Source: Myceligenerans salitolerans
Lineage (GTDB): Bacteria; Actinomycetota; Actinomycetes; Actinomycetales; Cellulomonadaceae
Length of the DNA: 64,000 nt
Assembly (NCBI RefSeq): GCF_017349295.1
Contig: NZ_JAFMPK010000047.1
Coordinates: 421,245 to 485,244, forward strand
Reading direction: 5' to 3'
A program made the translations under genes and the position numbers. The number at the start of each line of letters is the position of its first letter. Position 1 is the first letter of the stretch. The notes below the pieces were generated by a model. The model worked only from the letters and a program-made list of their open reading frames with translations. It was not told the origin of the DNA and made no database searches. Positions 37,126 through 47,460 of the stretch are shown one piece after another.

Positions 37126-38220
37126 TCACGACATCGACCCGCCGTAGGTCACGGTGGCGAAGTTCTCGTAGAACTCGTCCGCCGTCATCGTGATCGTGCC
37201 GGGCTTGGTCTCCCCGTCCGAGCCCGTGCCGCCACCAGGACCCCACGGGTTGACGAGGGTGATCGTCTCGCCGTCCGACGAGACGCTCTCGACGGTGTAG
37301 ACGTGATTGTTCACGACCTCCTTGTCCGGTGGCGGGTCGCCGAACCAGCCACCGCCGTCCGGGCTGGAGGCCACCACCGGCTCCCCGTTCTCCAGGCGCT
37401 CGCCGATCGACTCGAGGCTCGGCGGGTCGTCCCACGCCCAGAACGGGTCGAGATCGTCGCTGGACGTGCTCTGACCGGTCATCATCTCGAGCGCCCTGGC
37501 CGGGTTGTCGTACTCGATGTCGTCGTACTCGCCGCCCAGGAACTCCACGGCGGCCTTCTCGTAGATGGAGATCCACGACGGGTCCCCGCTCGGGTCTCCC
37601 GCGGCCCCCTCGTACACGTTCGAGTCCACGGTGATCTCCACCGGCTCGCCGTCCTCGTAGAACGTGACGGTGTAGGTTCCGTCCTCGGCGTCGTACTCGA
37701 TGTGCTCCCGGATCCAGTCCGGGTTCTGCTCGGCGATGGCGCCCGCCGAGGCGAGGAACCAGCAGTCCGCGAGGCTGCCCTGATCGATCTCGCTCGCGTC
37801 GATGGCCTCGTCGGTGAGGGGCACCTCCCCGGCGTCCTCCAGGTCTCCGAGGTCGCCGACGGCCTTGTCACCCTGGCCGTCGCGCGAGCTCAGGTCCGTA
37901 CCCTCGGGGGCCGGACGGGACGACGGGCCGGCGCCTCCGCCCGCGCCGTCGTACGAGTCGCTCGTGCGCTCCTGGTCGTCCGCGTTCTCGACGGCGCGCC
38001 GGCCGGCCTCCGCGAGGTCCCGTGCCGCCGCGCGCAGGGCGGCGGCGTGGGTCGTCTGCCACTCCTCGACGAACCCCTCGTGGTCGGGGCCGAACCAGTC
38101 CGTGCCGGTCACCGCCTCCGCGACCCGGCCGACAGCGGTCTCGAGCACCTCACCCCGCTGGACCATCGCGTGACCCAGCGCCCGCAGCGCCGCGATGTCC
38201 GCACCGTAGATCTCCGACAT
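37126..38220 (-). CDS. WXG100-type N-terminus fused to a calpain-family cysteine protease domain
   Basis: The protein is 364 residues from the ATG at 38220 (better ribosome-site spacing than ATG 38229). Residues 1-90 form a helical hairpin resembling WXG100/EspB-type substrates of type VII secretion, with TGTDWFGPDHEGFVEEWQTT at the turn. A linker rich in Gly, Ser and Asp follows (about 90-140). Residues 141-360 are a C2 calpain-like domain with a complete triad: C153 in DQGSLADCWFLAS, H306 in VVNNHVYTVESV and N324 in LVNPWGPG. No Ca-binding EF hands or signal peptide are present. It is probably exported by an ESX-like system outside this window and acts as a protease toxin. Confidence 0.8.
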   Translation of the reverse strand: MSEIYGADIAALRALGHAMVQRGEVLETAVGRVAEAVTGTDWFGPDHEGFVEEWQTTHAAALRAAARDLAEAGRRAVENADDQERTSDSYDGAGGGAGPSSRPAPEGTDLSSRDGQGDKAVGDLGDLEDAGEVPLTDEAIDASEIDQGSLADCWFLASAGAIAEQNPDWIREHIEYDAEDGTYTVTFYEDGEPVEITVDSNVYEGAAGDPSGDPSWISIYEKAAVEFLGGEYDDIEYDNPARALEMMTGQSTSSDDLDPFWAWDDPPSLESIGERLENGEPVVASSPDGGGWFGDPPPDKEVVNNHVYTVESVSSDGETITLVNPWGPGGGTGSDGETKPGTITMTADEFYENFATVTYGGSMS

Positions 38221-38229
38221 CCCCGACAT

Positions 38230-38767
38230 CCTCCCTCGTCGGGATCACTGTAGAGCACCGCCGGAGGGCCGACCACCACCACGGACGGGGACGTCACCCC
38301 ATGGCCTACGGGTCCGCCTCGGGGTATACCGCCGGACGGCGAGGCGGGGCCGCCTGCCGGCGGAGGGAGGGCCACCGACCGCGGAGGAGGGGTCACCTGC
38401 CGGCGAAGGAGGGCCACCGACCGCGGAGAAGGACGAGCCACCGATGGCGAAGGAGCGCATGTGCCGTTCGTCACAGGGCGGCGATCCCGGCCCCACGGGC
38501 CGGACCGTGCGCGGCCGAGCCCCGCACGGGGCGCGACGTGGCCGTCGGGGGCCAATGGACGCGCCGGTTCCAGGTCTCGGACCGAGCGGCGGTCGGGCGA
38601 TGCTTGGCATACTTTTTACGGCCGGCGCACGCCTCGTCACCACCGGCGAACTCGGTGACGGTAAAGGATTTCACACGCCGATCGGCACGAGGGCCTAGGA
38701 CCTCTTTGCCCGGGTATGCGAGTCTTAGGGAGTTACCCACACGCGGCAAACCCCAGGGGTGATTTCC
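38230..38767. other. 538-bp gene-free stretch with a 43-bp imperfect tandem repeat
   Basis: No convincing gene. CCTGCCGGCG-initiated units begin at 38353 and 38396 (43-bp period) with a partial third unit to about 38456; each includes GGGCCACCGACCGCGGAG. An AT-richer patch (TTGGCATACTTTTTACG, 38604-38620) may be a promoter for an unknown transcript. CCAGGGG ahead of GTG 38768 is the ribosome site of the next gene. Confidence 0.6.
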
Positions 38768-39634
38768 GTGCCGACCAGCACAGACGCCACGGCCACCTAC
38801 GACGACATCGGACCACTCATCTGCGTCACGCGACCGTACTACGCCCTCGAGGATCTCCGCAGCACCGTGCCCGGGCGTGCCACCGCTGTCATACCCGTCC
38901 AGGCACCGCCCGGCCGCCAGACCCAGGTGATCGGCGTCGGTGAGGTCGGCCGCCACCTGGCGGTCCTCGGCCTGTCGGCGGCCGCCACGAGCAACCCGGC
39001 CGCCGGACGTCACTTCTACCTCGCCCACCGCGCCGTGGGCCGCATGTACCCGGCCGGCGAGTCGCCGGCGCCCGGCCCGCTGACCGGCAGCGCGGTGGTC
39101 CAGGGCCAGAACCGCCGGCAGGCAGTCGTGCACACGGAACTCCGAGATTCCGCAGGCGCTCTCGTCGCCCGGATGGACGTGCAGTACAAGGTCATGACCG
39201 CTGCCGTGTTCCACCGGCTCATGGGCCCACCCACGGAGAGCGACGCCGAGAGCCCGGAGAACCCGTACGCCGCCCCGATGCCGGTCTGCGACGTGTCCGT
39301 CCACGGACAGCGGGGCAACGCGAAACTCGAGGTCAAGGCCGAGATGTGTCGCGGTCACTTCGACGGGTTCCCTGCGCTGCCCGTCTCGATGGCCAGCTAC
39401 GCCTCGTTCGAGGTGTTCCACCGCGTGCTCGACGTCATCGCGGGCCCGGACTCGCGCTGGCGATGCGGCGCGTTCCGCCTGAAGGCCGACCATCTGGCCA
39501 TGGCCGGCCAGACCTGCACCGTCGAGATCGAGCCCACCAAGCCCCGCCTCGCCTCGCAGGCATTCAGCGGCACGGTACGCACGGCGGAACAGCGAACGGC
39601 GGTCCGCATCTGGGTCGACTACGACGTCGTATGA
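38768..39634 (+). CDS. Double hotdog-fold protein (AfsA/dehydratase-like), function unknown
   Basis: This 288-residue protein has a two-lobed layout. LTGSAVVQGQNRRQAVVHTE and LVARMDVQYKVMTAAVFHRL look like one hotdog strand set. GHFDGFPALPVSMASYASFE echoes the FabZ-type motif around the catalytic His, and FRLKADHLAMAGQTCTVEIE another. This resembles tandem hotdog proteins such as AfsA (gamma-butyrolactone synthase), but weakly. GTG 38768 is chosen because AGGGG lies 8 bases upstream; GTG 38759 overlaps it. It is a single gene converging on uvrA. Confidence 0.5.
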   Translation: MPTSTDATATYDDIGPLICVTRPYYALEDLRSTVPGRATAVIPVQAPPGRQTQVIGVGEVGRHLAVLGLSAAATSNPAAGRHFYLAHRAVGRMYPAGESPAPGPLTGSAVVQGQNRRQAVVHTELRDSAGALVARMDVQYKVMTAAVFHRLMGPPTESDAESPENPYAAPMPVCDVSVHGQRGNAKLEVKAEMCRGHFDGFPALPVSMASYASFEVFHRVLDVIAGPDSRWRCGAFRLKADHLAMAGQTCTVEIEPTKPRLASQAFSGTVRTAEQRTAVRIWVDYDVV

Positions 39635-39640
39635 CGGCTT

Positions 39641-39695
39641 CCTGCCCGCCCGGCCGCCAGGCGCCGCCACCGGCGAGCCATGGCGCCCGGGCAGG
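39641..39695. terminator. Possible bidirectional terminator between convergent genes
   Basis: CCTGCCCG (39641-39648) pairs with CGGGCAGG (39688-39695), and GGCGCC copies inside can add a second stem. It fills the 82-bp gap where the hotdog gene and uvrA converge. Confidence 0.4.
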
Positions 39696-39716
39696 GGGCG
39701 GTGCGGACCCGCCGCG

Positions 39717-42659
<2,943 letters not shown>

Positions 42660-42665
42660 CCGAGC

Positions 42666-42688
42666 ATCCTAGGCCGAGACTCTGACAT
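42666..42688 (-). promoter_or_regulatory. RecA-independent DNA-damage promoter (PafBC type) of uvrA
   Basis: On the minus strand ATGTCAGAG, then 8 bases, then TAGGAT, then 6 bases and the GTG start. It matches the RecA-NDp layout TTGTCRGTG-N8-TAnnnT, with the last two bases of the upstream block differing. Confidence 0.72.
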
Positions 42689-42704
42689 TCGCACGCGTGT
42701 TCTA
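42689..42704. promoter_or_regulatory. LexA/SOS-box-like palindrome abutting the uvrA promoter
   Basis: TCGCACGCGTGTTCTA (42689-42704) matches the actinobacterial SOS box TCGAAC-N4-GTTCGA with one mismatch in each half. It directly adjoins the PafBC-type element, so uvrA may respond to both LexA and PafBC. uvrB, uvrC and polA lack such a palindrome. Confidence 0.5.
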
Positions 42705-42812
42705 TGCCACTCTCGGGAAGCCTCGGCGCCACACCCGGGAGCCGTTCTCGTCGAGATACCTCAGGGAGGCCGATCCACGCGTGCTGCCGGGGCCGGTCTG
42801 GCAGGCGCCTTG

Positions 42813-42832
42813 ACCTGTAGCGCGCTATAGGT
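42813..42832 (+). promoter_or_regulatory. MerR-type operator overlapping the merR -10
   Basis: ACCTGTAGCG/CGCTATAGGT (42813-42832) is a 20-bp palindrome with one mismatch pair. It overlaps TATAGG, a -10 lying 7 bases before the merR ATG (42839). This is the expected place for autoregulation by the MerR-family product. The uvrA promoter lies on the other strand of the same gap. Confidence 0.6.
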
Positions 42833-42838
42833 TGTGCC

Positions 42839-43279
42839 ATGGATCGTGTGCCGCCCTCCTTGACCCCGCAGCTCGACGTCGAAGTTCCCGAAGGGGGACT
42901 TTCGATCGGGGACGCCGCGGCCGCCGTCGGGCTGAGTGTGCAGACCCTGCGCTACTACGAACGCGAGAGGCTGCTACTCGACCCGACGACGCGCCGGAGC
43001 AACGGTCATCGGCGCTTTCACCGCAACGACCTCGACTGGCTGGCCGGCTTGGTCATGCTGCGCGAGACCGGGATGCCCATCGCCCGGATTCGCGATGTCG
43101 CCGCGCTGAGCCGGACGCCGGGGACGGAGCGGGAGCGCCTCGCAGCGTTCGAGGAGCATCGACGAGCCGTCGTCGCGCGGCTGAGGCGCACGCAGGAGCA
43201 CCTCGCGGCACTGGACACGAAGATCGCTGCGTATCGCGCATACGTGGCCGGCGAGGAAGAGACGATCCATGACGAATGA
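42839..43279 (+). CDS. MerR-family transcriptional regulator
   Basis: This 146-residue regulator has the MerR winged helix at the N-terminus: GGLSIGDAAAAVGLSVQTLR then YYERERLLL. The dimerising coiled coil follows (ERLAAFEEHRRAVVARLRRT). There are no metal-binding cysteines, so it belongs to the small-molecule or redox-insensitive group that often controls aldo/keto reductases and dehydrogenases. ATG 7 bases after TATAGG suggests a leaderless mRNA. It overlaps the aldo/keto reductase by 11 bases, its likely target. Confidence 0.93.
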   Translation: MDRVPPSLTPQLDVEVPEGGLSIGDAAAAVGLSVQTLRYYERERLLLDPTTRRSNGHRRFHRNDLDWLAGLVMLRETGMPIARIRDVAALSRTPGTERERLAAFEEHRRAVVARLRRTQEHLAALDTKIAAYRAYVAGEEETIHDE

Positions 43280-44273
43280 CAACCACCGAGCGTTCGAGCC
43301 GGTGCTGCTCGGTGACGGACTGCGTGTGCCACCGCTCGGTCTGGGTGCGATGGGGATGAGCGCCTTCTACGGCGCGAGCGACGAGGCCGAGTCGATCGCG
43401 ACGCTGCGGCACGCCGTCGACGTCGGCGTGAACTTCATCGACACCGCAGAGGCATACGGCCCGTTCGAGAACGAGAGGCTGATCGGACGTGCACTCGGCA
43501 GACGGCGTGACGAGGTGGTCCTCGCGACCAAGGCCTCGGCGGAGACCGATGACGACGGCACGGTCCACGGCCGGAACGGTACGCCGGAGTACATCCGCAA
43601 GGCCGCGCACCGCTCGCTGAAGCACCTCGGCACGGACCACATCGACCTCTACTACCTGCATCGCGTGGACCCGAACGTCCCCGTCGAGGAGTCCGTCGGC
43701 GCCATGGCCGAGCTCGTCGCCGAGGGAAAAGTGCGGCACATCGGCCTGTCCGAGGCCTCGGCCGCGACAATCCGGCGCGCGCACGCCGTCCATCCGCTGG
43801 CCGCCGTGCAGTCGGAGTTCTCGCTCTTCGCGAGGGACGTGCTGCACAACGACGAGCTGGCGACGATGCGCGAGCTCGACATCGGGCTCGTCGCGTTCTC
43901 TCCGCTCGGGCGGGGAGTGCTCACCGACAGCATCACGTCGCTCGACGATCTCGACGCCGAAGACGCACGTCGTACGCTCCCGCGGTTTCAGCCTGAGGCG
44001 TTCGCCGCCAATCGTCGGCTGGTGGAACGGGTGGCCGTGATCGCTCGCCGGCACGGGGCGACTCTGGCTCAGATCGCCCTGGCGTGGGTCATCGCCGAGG
44101 GCGTGGTCCCGATCCCGGGCATGCGGCGCCGGGCTCGGATCGACGAGAACCTCGGGGCGGTCCGGATCGCGCTGTCGGAGGGCGAGCGGGCCGAGCTGGC
44201 CCAGGCACTACCCGCCGCGGAGATCGTGGGGACGCGGGACTACGCCGAGACCAGGGCAGGAGTAGATCGGTGA
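43269..44273 (+). CDS. Aldo/keto reductase
   Basis: This is a 334-residue AKR (AKR13/YakC-like) TIM-barrel oxidoreductase using NADPH. The catalytic tetrad is visible: Asp and Tyr in NFIDTAEAYGPFENE, Lys in VVLATKA, His in DLYYLHRVDP. VPIPGMRRRARIDENL is the C-terminal cofactor-binding loop. The substrate is unknown, probably reactive aldehydes or ketones. It overlaps the MerR gene and is likely under its control. Confidence 0.93.
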   Translation: MTNDNHRAFEPVLLGDGLRVPPLGLGAMGMSAFYGASDEAESIATLRHAVDVGVNFIDTAEAYGPFENERLIGRALGRRRDEVVLATKASAETDDDGTVHGRNGTPEYIRKAAHRSLKHLGTDHIDLYYLHRVDPNVPVEESVGAMAELVAEGKVRHIGLSEASAATIRRAHAVHPLAAVQSEFSLFARDVLHNDELATMRELDIGLVAFSPLGRGVLTDSITSLDDLDAEDARRTLPRFQPEAFAANRRLVERVAVIARRHGATLAQIALAWVIAEGVVPIPGMRRRARIDENLGAVRIALSEGERAELAQALPAAEIVGTRDYAETRAGVDR

Positions 44274-44329
44274 CGCGCCATGCGTCGCGGCCGGGGGATG
44301 ATGCCAACGCACGACAGAAATCGGCCACG

Positions 44330-44515
44330 TCACGTGGTGGCCGCATGTTGAGTGGACGCACCGTTGAACGCATACAGCTTGATGATCTGGTCGAACAGCT
44401 CGTCGACGAGACGCACGGTTTGGCCGAACCGCCCTGCCCCACGCGAGATCGCGAGCAGTGTTGCGCCGGTCCAACGCCGCCGCAGAGGGGACGGCTCGAT
44501 GGGGCTCCTCCACTC
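44330..44515 (-). pseudogene. Degraded fragment, possibly of an HxlR-type regulator
   Basis: A minus frame without a good start reads RRWTGATLLAISRGAGRFGQ and then VRLVDELFDQIIKLYAFNG to a stop at 44330. The first part resembles the HxlR winged-helix core (GRRWTxxILLAL...GxxRFxEI), and the second does not continue that fold. The 44274-44522 gap otherwise holds nothing. This is most likely a decayed gene remnant. Confidence 0.35.
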
Positions 44516-44522
44516 GTGGCCG

Positions 44523-44828
44523 TCAGGCGAAGCCTCCGATCACCACCGTCCACTCGCGCACGGACCGCGCCGTGACCAGGCCGTGCGTCCGGAACGGATC
44601 CGGGTCCAGCGCCCCGAGCGCGGTCTCCGGTGACTCGGCCTCCAGGATCAGGAGCGCGCCCGCGGCCGCCGTCGCGCCTTCGGCGGAGGTGACCGCAGGC
44701 TGCGGCCCGGACGCCCGGAGCGTCCCGGACTCGTGCAGGCCGCGCAGGAAGGCGCGGTGGTCCGCACGGTGCGCGTCCAGCGCGGCGGCGTCGTCTGCGT
44801 ACTCGTACGTCACGGCGTAGGTCGTCAT
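44523..44828 (-). CDS. YciI-family protein
   Basis: This 101-residue ferredoxin-like-fold protein is of the YciI/YCII family. YAVTYEYADDAAALDAHRADH followed by HRAFLRGLHESG gives the conserved Asp/His pair of the putative active site, and EAESPETALGALDPDPF is the typical second half. Members act as dehydrochlorinase-like or uncharacterised enzymes. No ribosome site is visible. An ATG at 44837 is in frame nine bases upstream. It is a single gene. Confidence 0.82.
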   Translation of the reverse strand: MTTYAVTYEYADDAAALDAHRADHRAFLRGLHESGTLRASGPQPAVTSAEGATAAAGALLILEAESPETALGALDPDPFRTHGLVTARSVREWTVVIGGFA

Positions 44829-44888
44829 ACAGGCCATTGTGCAGGGCCCGGGGCGCGGACCGCGGTGGCCGTCCGGCCGGGGCGAACC

Positions 44889-44933
44889 GCGCCGGCGCCC
44901 GTCCCCGGCTCTCGGGAGAACGGGCGCCGGCGC
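44889..44933. terminator. Long GC hairpin, likely terminator
   Basis: CGCCGGCGCCCGT (44890-44902) pairs perfectly with ACGGGCGCCGGCG (44920-44932). The inner CCCG/CGGG extends the stem. It lies 55 bases after the stop of the 44988 gene and before the YciI start, so it should end the upstream transcript. Confidence 0.65.
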
Positions 44934-44987
44934 CTCGCTCACGCGGGGTGCCCGCTCCGACCGGGACCGCCCGGCGGAGCGAGCGGC

Positions 44988-45224
44988 TCACTCACCGGCG
45001 GGGGCCTGCGCCGCCTCGGCGTGTGCGAGGGTCACGAGGGCCTGGGCGTTCACGGCGTGCTGCCAGGCGCCGAGATCACCCACGCTCTTGATCTTGAGTG
45101 CCGCGAGCGCCTCGTCGTGCTTGGGGCTCAGGCCGAGGAGCGCCGAGGGCGGAGCGGCGAGGATCTCGCTGATGCTCTTGCCGCGGTAGTCCTTGTCGAC
45201 GAGGTTGTCGAGGTTCAGGCTCAC
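44988..45224 (-). CDS. Small helix-hairpin-helix-like conserved protein
   Basis: This 78-residue protein has SISEILAAPPSALLGLSPKH and EALAALKIKSVGDLGAWQHA; the second segment resembles the helix-hairpin-helix of DUF4332-type proteins (I/L-K-T/S-V-x-D-L). Similar small proteins occur in actinobacteria without known role. The GTG start has a weak site (AAAGGC). The leader holds a GCGGCCGG/CCGGCCGC hairpin (45258-45279). It is a single gene with its own terminator. Confidence 0.65.
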   Translation of the reverse strand: MSLNLDNLVDKDYRGKSISEILAAPPSALLGLSPKHDEALAALKIKSVGDLGAWQHAVNAQALVTLAHAEAAQAPAGE

Positions 45225-45442
45225 GAAGGATTGCCTTTCGTCGTTGCGGTCGTGTCTGCGGCCGGGAAGAACCGGCCGCCCGCAGGATGTCGTGTTCCGC
45301 CCTGGTTTGCAACGTGCGCCCGATATCGGAGACCGCCTGGCGAGGCCTCTGGATCCTCCCGGTTCGCCCGGGGAGGAAAAGCGCACACCGGATGCAGCAC
45401 CTCCAGGTGCGCGGACGACCGGAACCCTGGCAGACTCCCCCC

Positions 45443-46183
45443 ATGGCGCCCTACACCGGCGATGTTGTCACCGGCTGCGACCCCGACGTCCGCCTGCTCG
45501 ACGAGGTCGCGATCCACAAGATGTCCGTGGGCCCCATGGACAACAACGCGTACCTGCTGACCTGTCACTCGACCGGCGCGCAGCTGTTGATCGACGCTGC
45601 CGCCGACCCCCAGTCACTGATGGACCTGATCGACATGTCCGAGGGCGACGGGCCGGGGGACGGCCCGCTCGACGCGGGCCCGCCGCTCGATCTCGTCGTC
45701 ACCACGCACCGCCACGCCGACCACTTCGGCGCGCTCGCCGACATCGTCGCGGTCACGGGCGCGCGCACCGTGGCCGGCGCGGACGACGCCGCGTCGATCG
45801 CCCACGACTCCGGCACGGCGATCGATCTGCCCGTGTCCGACGGTGACACCGTCACCTTCGGCCGGATCACGCTGGACGTGATCCAGCTGCGCGGGCACAC
45901 GCCGGGGTCGATCGCCCTGGCCTACACGGAGCCCGATAACGTTTCCCGGCAGGACGCGGCCGCCGGGCGGGCGCACCTGTTCACCGGCGACGCCCTGTTT
46001 CCCGGCGGCCTGGGGAACACGCACGACGACCGGAACCGCTTCGCGACCCTGCTGGACGACGTCACCACGCGGATCTTCGACCGGTACCGGGACGACACCT
46101 GGGTCTATCCGGGCCATGGGGTCGACACGACGCTCGGGGCGGAGCGTCCGCACCTCGACGAGTGGCGCGCGCGGGGCTGGTGA
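45443..46183 (+). CDS. MBL-fold metallo-hydrolase (glyoxalase II-like)
   Basis: This 246-residue metallo-beta-lactamase-fold hydrolase has metal ligands in THRHADHFG (HxHxDH), RGHTPGS, TGDALFPGG and the final PGHG. Its short form resembles hydroxyacylglutathione hydrolase-like proteins found next to uvrA in mycobacteria. The substrate is unknown, perhaps a mycothiol thioester. CAGACT lies 6 bases before the ATG and no ribosome site is seen, so it may be leaderless. Confidence 0.9.
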   Translation: MAPYTGDVVTGCDPDVRLLDEVAIHKMSVGPMDNNAYLLTCHSTGAQLLIDAAADPQSLMDLIDMSEGDGPGDGPLDAGPPLDLVVTTHRHADHFGALADIVAVTGARTVAGADDAASIAHDSGTAIDLPVSDGDTVTFGRITLDVIQLRGHTPGSIALAYTEPDNVSRQDAAAGRAHLFTGDALFPGGLGNTHDDRNRFATLLDDVTTRIFDRYRDDTWVYPGHGVDTTLGAERPHLDEWRARGW

Positions 46184-46210
46184 CGGCGCCCGGCAGGGGG
46201 CAGCGCCGCA

Positions 46211-47218
46211 TCAGGACGTCGAGCTGTCCTCGAGCTCGGCGGCGCGCCGCCGGTCGCTACGGTCCTTGAGCAGGGAGGCCACCGTGGTGATGGCCAGCAC
46301 GACCACGATGAACGCCAGGGAGACCGACGTCGGGATGTCGGGAATCAGGTCGACCTCGCGGCCACCGTTGATGAACGGGAGCTCGTTGAGGTGGAGGGCG
46401 TGGTTGACGAGCTTGACGCCGATGAAGCCGAGGATCACCGCCAGGCCGTAGTTGAGGTAGACGAGCTTGTCCAGCAGGCCGTCGATGAGGAAGAACAACT
46501 GCCGCAGGCCGAGCAGCGCGAACGCGTTGGCCGTGAAGACCAGGTACGCCTCCTGCGTCAGGCCGAAGATCGCCGGGATCGAGTCGACCGCGAACAGGAG
46601 GTCCGCGGAACCGATGGCGATCATGACGACGAGCATCGGGGTGATCATCCGGCGCCCGTCGATCTTGGCGGTCATCCGGTCCGCGACGTAGGTGTCGGTG
46701 ACCGGGAAGAGCCGGCGTACGAGGCGCAGCACGCCGTTCTCGTGGTACTCCTCGTCGCTCTCGCCGCCGCTCCTGGCCTGGGACCACGCGGTCCACAGGA
46801 GGAAGATGCCGAAGAGGTAGAACACCCAGCTGAAGTGCGCCACGAGGGTCGCACCGAGCATGATGAAGACCGTCCGCATGACGAGGGCGATCGTGATCCC
46901 GATCAGGAGCACCTTCTGCTGGTACTCCCGCGGCACCTTGAAGCTCGCGAGGATGAGGACGAACACGAACAGGTTGTCGACGCTCAGCGACTTCTCGGTG
47001 ACCCATCCGGCGAAGTACTCCCCGCCGTACTGCGGCCCCCACGCCCACCAGACGATCCCGCCGAACGCGACCGCGATCAGGACGTAGACGAGAGACCAGC
47101 GCCCGGCCTCGGCGATGGACGGGAAGTGGGACTTGCGGACATGGCCGAAGTAGTCGACCGCGATCATCACGAGGATCGCGAGGACGGTCAGGCCCCAGGC
47201 CCAGATCGGCACGTTCAT
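46211..47218 (-). CDS. TerC-family membrane protein, probable manganese exporter
   Basis: This 335-residue protein has about nine membrane helices. The TerC motifs EKSLSVDNLFVFVLILASFK and IGSADLLFAVDSIPAIFGL, with conserved Asp residues inside the helices, are present. TerC members export Mn2+ (and may load it to secreted proteins), and are often controlled by the yybP-ykoY riboswitch. A matching leader precedes this gene. The ATG at 47218 is used because the riboswitch hairpin carries its ribosome site. Confidence 0.93.
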   Translation of the reverse strand: MNVPIWAWGLTVLAILVMIAVDYFGHVRKSHFPSIAEAGRWSLVYVLIAVAFGGIVWWAWGPQYGGEYFAGWVTEKSLSVDNLFVFVLILASFKVPREYQQKVLLIGITIALVMRTVFIMLGATLVAHFSWVFYLFGIFLLWTAWSQARSGGESDEEYHENGVLRLVRRLFPVTDTYVADRMTAKIDGRRMITPMLVVMIAIGSADLLFAVDSIPAIFGLTQEAYLVFTANAFALLGLRQLFFLIDGLLDKLVYLNYGLAVILGFIGVKLVNHALHLNELPFINGGREVDLIPDIPTSVSLAFIVVVLAITTVASLLKDRSDRRRAAELEDSSTS

Positions 47219-47395
47219 GAGAAATAACCTCCGGTGGACAGCGTCAGGCACCGGAGGTCTCTCCCAACCCACGAGCACACCGCTGCCGTGAAGCACGCGA
47301 CGCGACTCGAGAGCCGACACGCCCGGAGCAACATCGTTGTCACCCGTACTGACGAACGCACCGTCTCGGGATACTCCCCTCCTGCCGGAAAGTGT
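47219..47395 (-). ncRNA. Putative yybP-ykoY manganese riboswitch controlling terC
   Basis: On the minus strand GGGGAGTATCCC (47368-47379) opens the leader, GTCAGTACG follows, and TTGGGAGAGACCTCC lies close to the gene. The stem CACCGGAGG/CCTCCGGTG (47228-47236 with 47249-47257) buries the GGAGG ribosome site 9 bases before the ATG, a plausible translational switch. The following TTATTTCT tract could also allow termination. The conserved loop elements and the TerC target agree with the family, though a covariance model was not run. Confidence 0.7.
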
Positions 47396-47460
47396 ACGCG
47401 ACCAGAGCGTTCACGGAAAACGTGAGCTCCGCCTCCCCGGACGGCGCGGCGTCCACCGGC

